From Lineus longissimus (lineage: Eukaryota > Nemertea > Pilidiophora > Heteronemertea > Lineidae): a stretch of 64,000 nucleotides of DNA. The notes beneath the pieces were generated by a model, which worked only from the letters and a program-made list of their open reading frames with translations, was not told where the DNA came from and did not search any database. Shown piece by piece: positions 62,341-64,000 of the stretch (position 1 is its first letter; the number at the start of each line of letters is the position of its first letter). The translations under genes and the position numbers were made by a program. The DNA lies in NCBI RefSeq assembly GCF_910592395.1, contig NC_088326.1, positions 1,121,001 through 1,185,000 on the forward strand, given 5' to 3'.

Positions 62341-63472
62341 AGCTGCACTAAGTGGTCTCTCTTGGTTCGGCCATTAATCTAAATGACTTTCTGTGGTTTC
62401 TCAACGGAATCCACCTCTGGATGTTGACTTCTCTGGAACCCCTTAGTATTTTATATCATTTGCTGTCAGTAGTAACACAATTTTTCTCATAGCTATTCAG
62501 TATGCCTTTCACTTGGACCCTTTTCCTGTATTATTAACCTTTTGGCATTTAGGCCTTTTTTGCTCATATCTGCAAAAGAAACATGCACGAAGAGTCTGAT
62601 GTCAGAGTATCGATCAAAGGCAAACTTGACACAGATACATTCGCATGACTTTTATTCTGTAGCAAAATACATGACTGTTACCGCTTCCAAAAAGAATACG
62701 TCCTCATTGCCAAGTGATGGCATACACTATACAGTCAGTAACCAAGCCATTAGTGGTAATGGTTAGGAATCGTCTTCCTCGGTTCAAGCAAAGAAAAAAG
62801 TGTACATCTTAGAGTGGTTGGCTAATGAACTTGGCGATGGGTATCATGGGATGTGAAGGAGATTTGAGAGAGATACGGCCCACAGGCTATGTTCCATAAA
62901 TCATGATTTGGTTCGCGTGATGGAGTCTTTTCTAAGCCGTTTTGCCAATGAAACTTTGTCTTAGGCAAGTTTTTATCATTGGCAACACGATCATTCTCCC
63001 TCCCAGGGCTCACAGTTCATTTCGAAACGGCACACCTTTTTTTTCAAAAAGGTTCATTATTTGCCACTTCATTTTGTGCAGCCCGGCATTTTCCTGGGAA
63101 TCTGGCATTGTTACCACGAGATTCAACCACCTCGGAACATAGTCATTTACAAGTTGGCCCCAGGCCCACAACCCAGGTCAGGCCCGGCAATTTGATAGCA
63201 TGAGCACTCATTACAAAGCCAACACTATAATCTACCAAACCTATTGATTGCAGATACCCAGACCCATGTTCACTGCCCGTATTAGGCTAACAGGGATCCA
63301 GTGATCTTATAATCTCCAGGAAAAGCTTGGATGCCAAAGATTGTGCTTTGTCCCCGACGAAAGATTGGTATCGATTCCCAATGATACCGTACACCCCTAA
63401 TGGATTTTTATAATGTCTTTGTCCATATTTAGCCTGACGTGCACACTGATGGATTAAGGATGTTCTCCACGC

Positions 63473-63745
63473 TTAATGTGATCCTGTGACGCTAGGAAGT
63501 AGTAAAAAGCATTGATTTAAAGGAATGGCTTCACTTAATTTGAGGTCTTCAATTTCATATCTAGCAAGATAAGACAGGATGTCATGATGCTGAGAACTTG
63601 CTTCCAAACCTATTGGATTTCCTGTTGTCTTCTCCATCACATCAGATAATACAGTGCTGCCCCTTGTGGACTCTACAAGAACTAAGAACTTATCAAAACA
63701 ACTCATGACATCGTCTCGTGCAACACTCGACGAGATAATCCCATT
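63473..63745 (-). other. Possible exon or fragment of unknown coding origin
   Basis: An open minus-strand stretch of about 90 codons reads in part SCFDKFLVLVESTRGSTVLS and DILSYLARYEIEDLKLSEAI. Composition (balanced charges, few rare residues) is more protein-like than other frames in the right half. I do not recognise a family. It starts after a TGA and ends at a stop in the window; there is no clear flanking splice pair. It could be a decayed transposon or gene fragment, or chance. Confidence 0.2.
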
Positions 63746-64000
63746 CAGTCAATTATGCAAATTAGACACTACCGACTTTTTACTGTATCAGAGTGATAAC
63801 GCTGCCGTCACATCGGCGTGACAGGTAATCAGCGGGAATAATCTCATGTTCACACGTTCTGGCGACTGAAATATCAACATGAGATGAATCCTAATCAGAT
63901 GTAGCGTACAGTTCATGCTAAGCTGAACATAGTTTTGGTACAAGGGACCATCACACTATGTACGTCATAAGAGTAGACTCTGGTTGAATTCAACTTCTAA

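Overview
This is nuclear genomic DNA from a multicellular animal. The genes are split by introns with GT-AG borders, they encode conserved metazoan proteins, and the DNA between them is full of satellites and short foldback elements. The proteins look invertebrate (marine deuterostome or lophotrochozoan type), but I cannot name the phylum from the sequence alone.

Gene-rich part (1-40,400). Five genes alternate strictly in strand: SNX17 (minus, N-terminal half only, running off the left edge), AK2 (plus), EIF2B4 (minus), a sialin-like SLC17 transporter (plus) and a TPD52-family gene (minus). SNX17/AK2 and EIF2B4/SLC17 are head-to-head pairs. AK2/EIF2B4 and SLC17/TPD52 are tail-to-tail pairs. 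I rebuilt exon borders by hand. In every gene the reading frame carries across every junction, giving predicted proteins of 240 aa (AK2), 543 aa (EIF2B4), 510 aa (SLC17) and about 349 aa or more (TPD52).

The gene products do separate jobs: endosomal cargo recycling (SNX17), mitochondrial intermembrane-space adenylate balance (AK2), the guanine-nucleotide exchange factor for translation initiation (EIF2B4), lysosomal or vesicular organic-anion transport (SLC17) and vesicle-trafficking coiled-coil adaptor (TPD52). No shared pathway is implied. The closeness of SNX17 and EIF2B4 recalls their adjacency in vertebrates.

The TPD52 gene is the most interesting. A 20-residue module that is a single alternative exon in vertebrate relatives is present here as four diverged 60-nt exons in tandem, all phase-compatible. 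A separate 63-nt cassette near the 3' end carries two RSxS motifs.

Repeat structures: five head-to-tail hairpin units (about 135 bp each) inside the last AK2 intron; a 2.9-kb, 56-bp-period satellite between SLC17 and TPD52; several foldback elements in introns and promoters; and a 3.7-kb compound array (24-, 43- and 90-bp periods) at 53.8-57.5 kb. From about 40.5 to 64 kb I find no recognisable gene. The open frames there are either short chance frames or stop-free tandem repeats.
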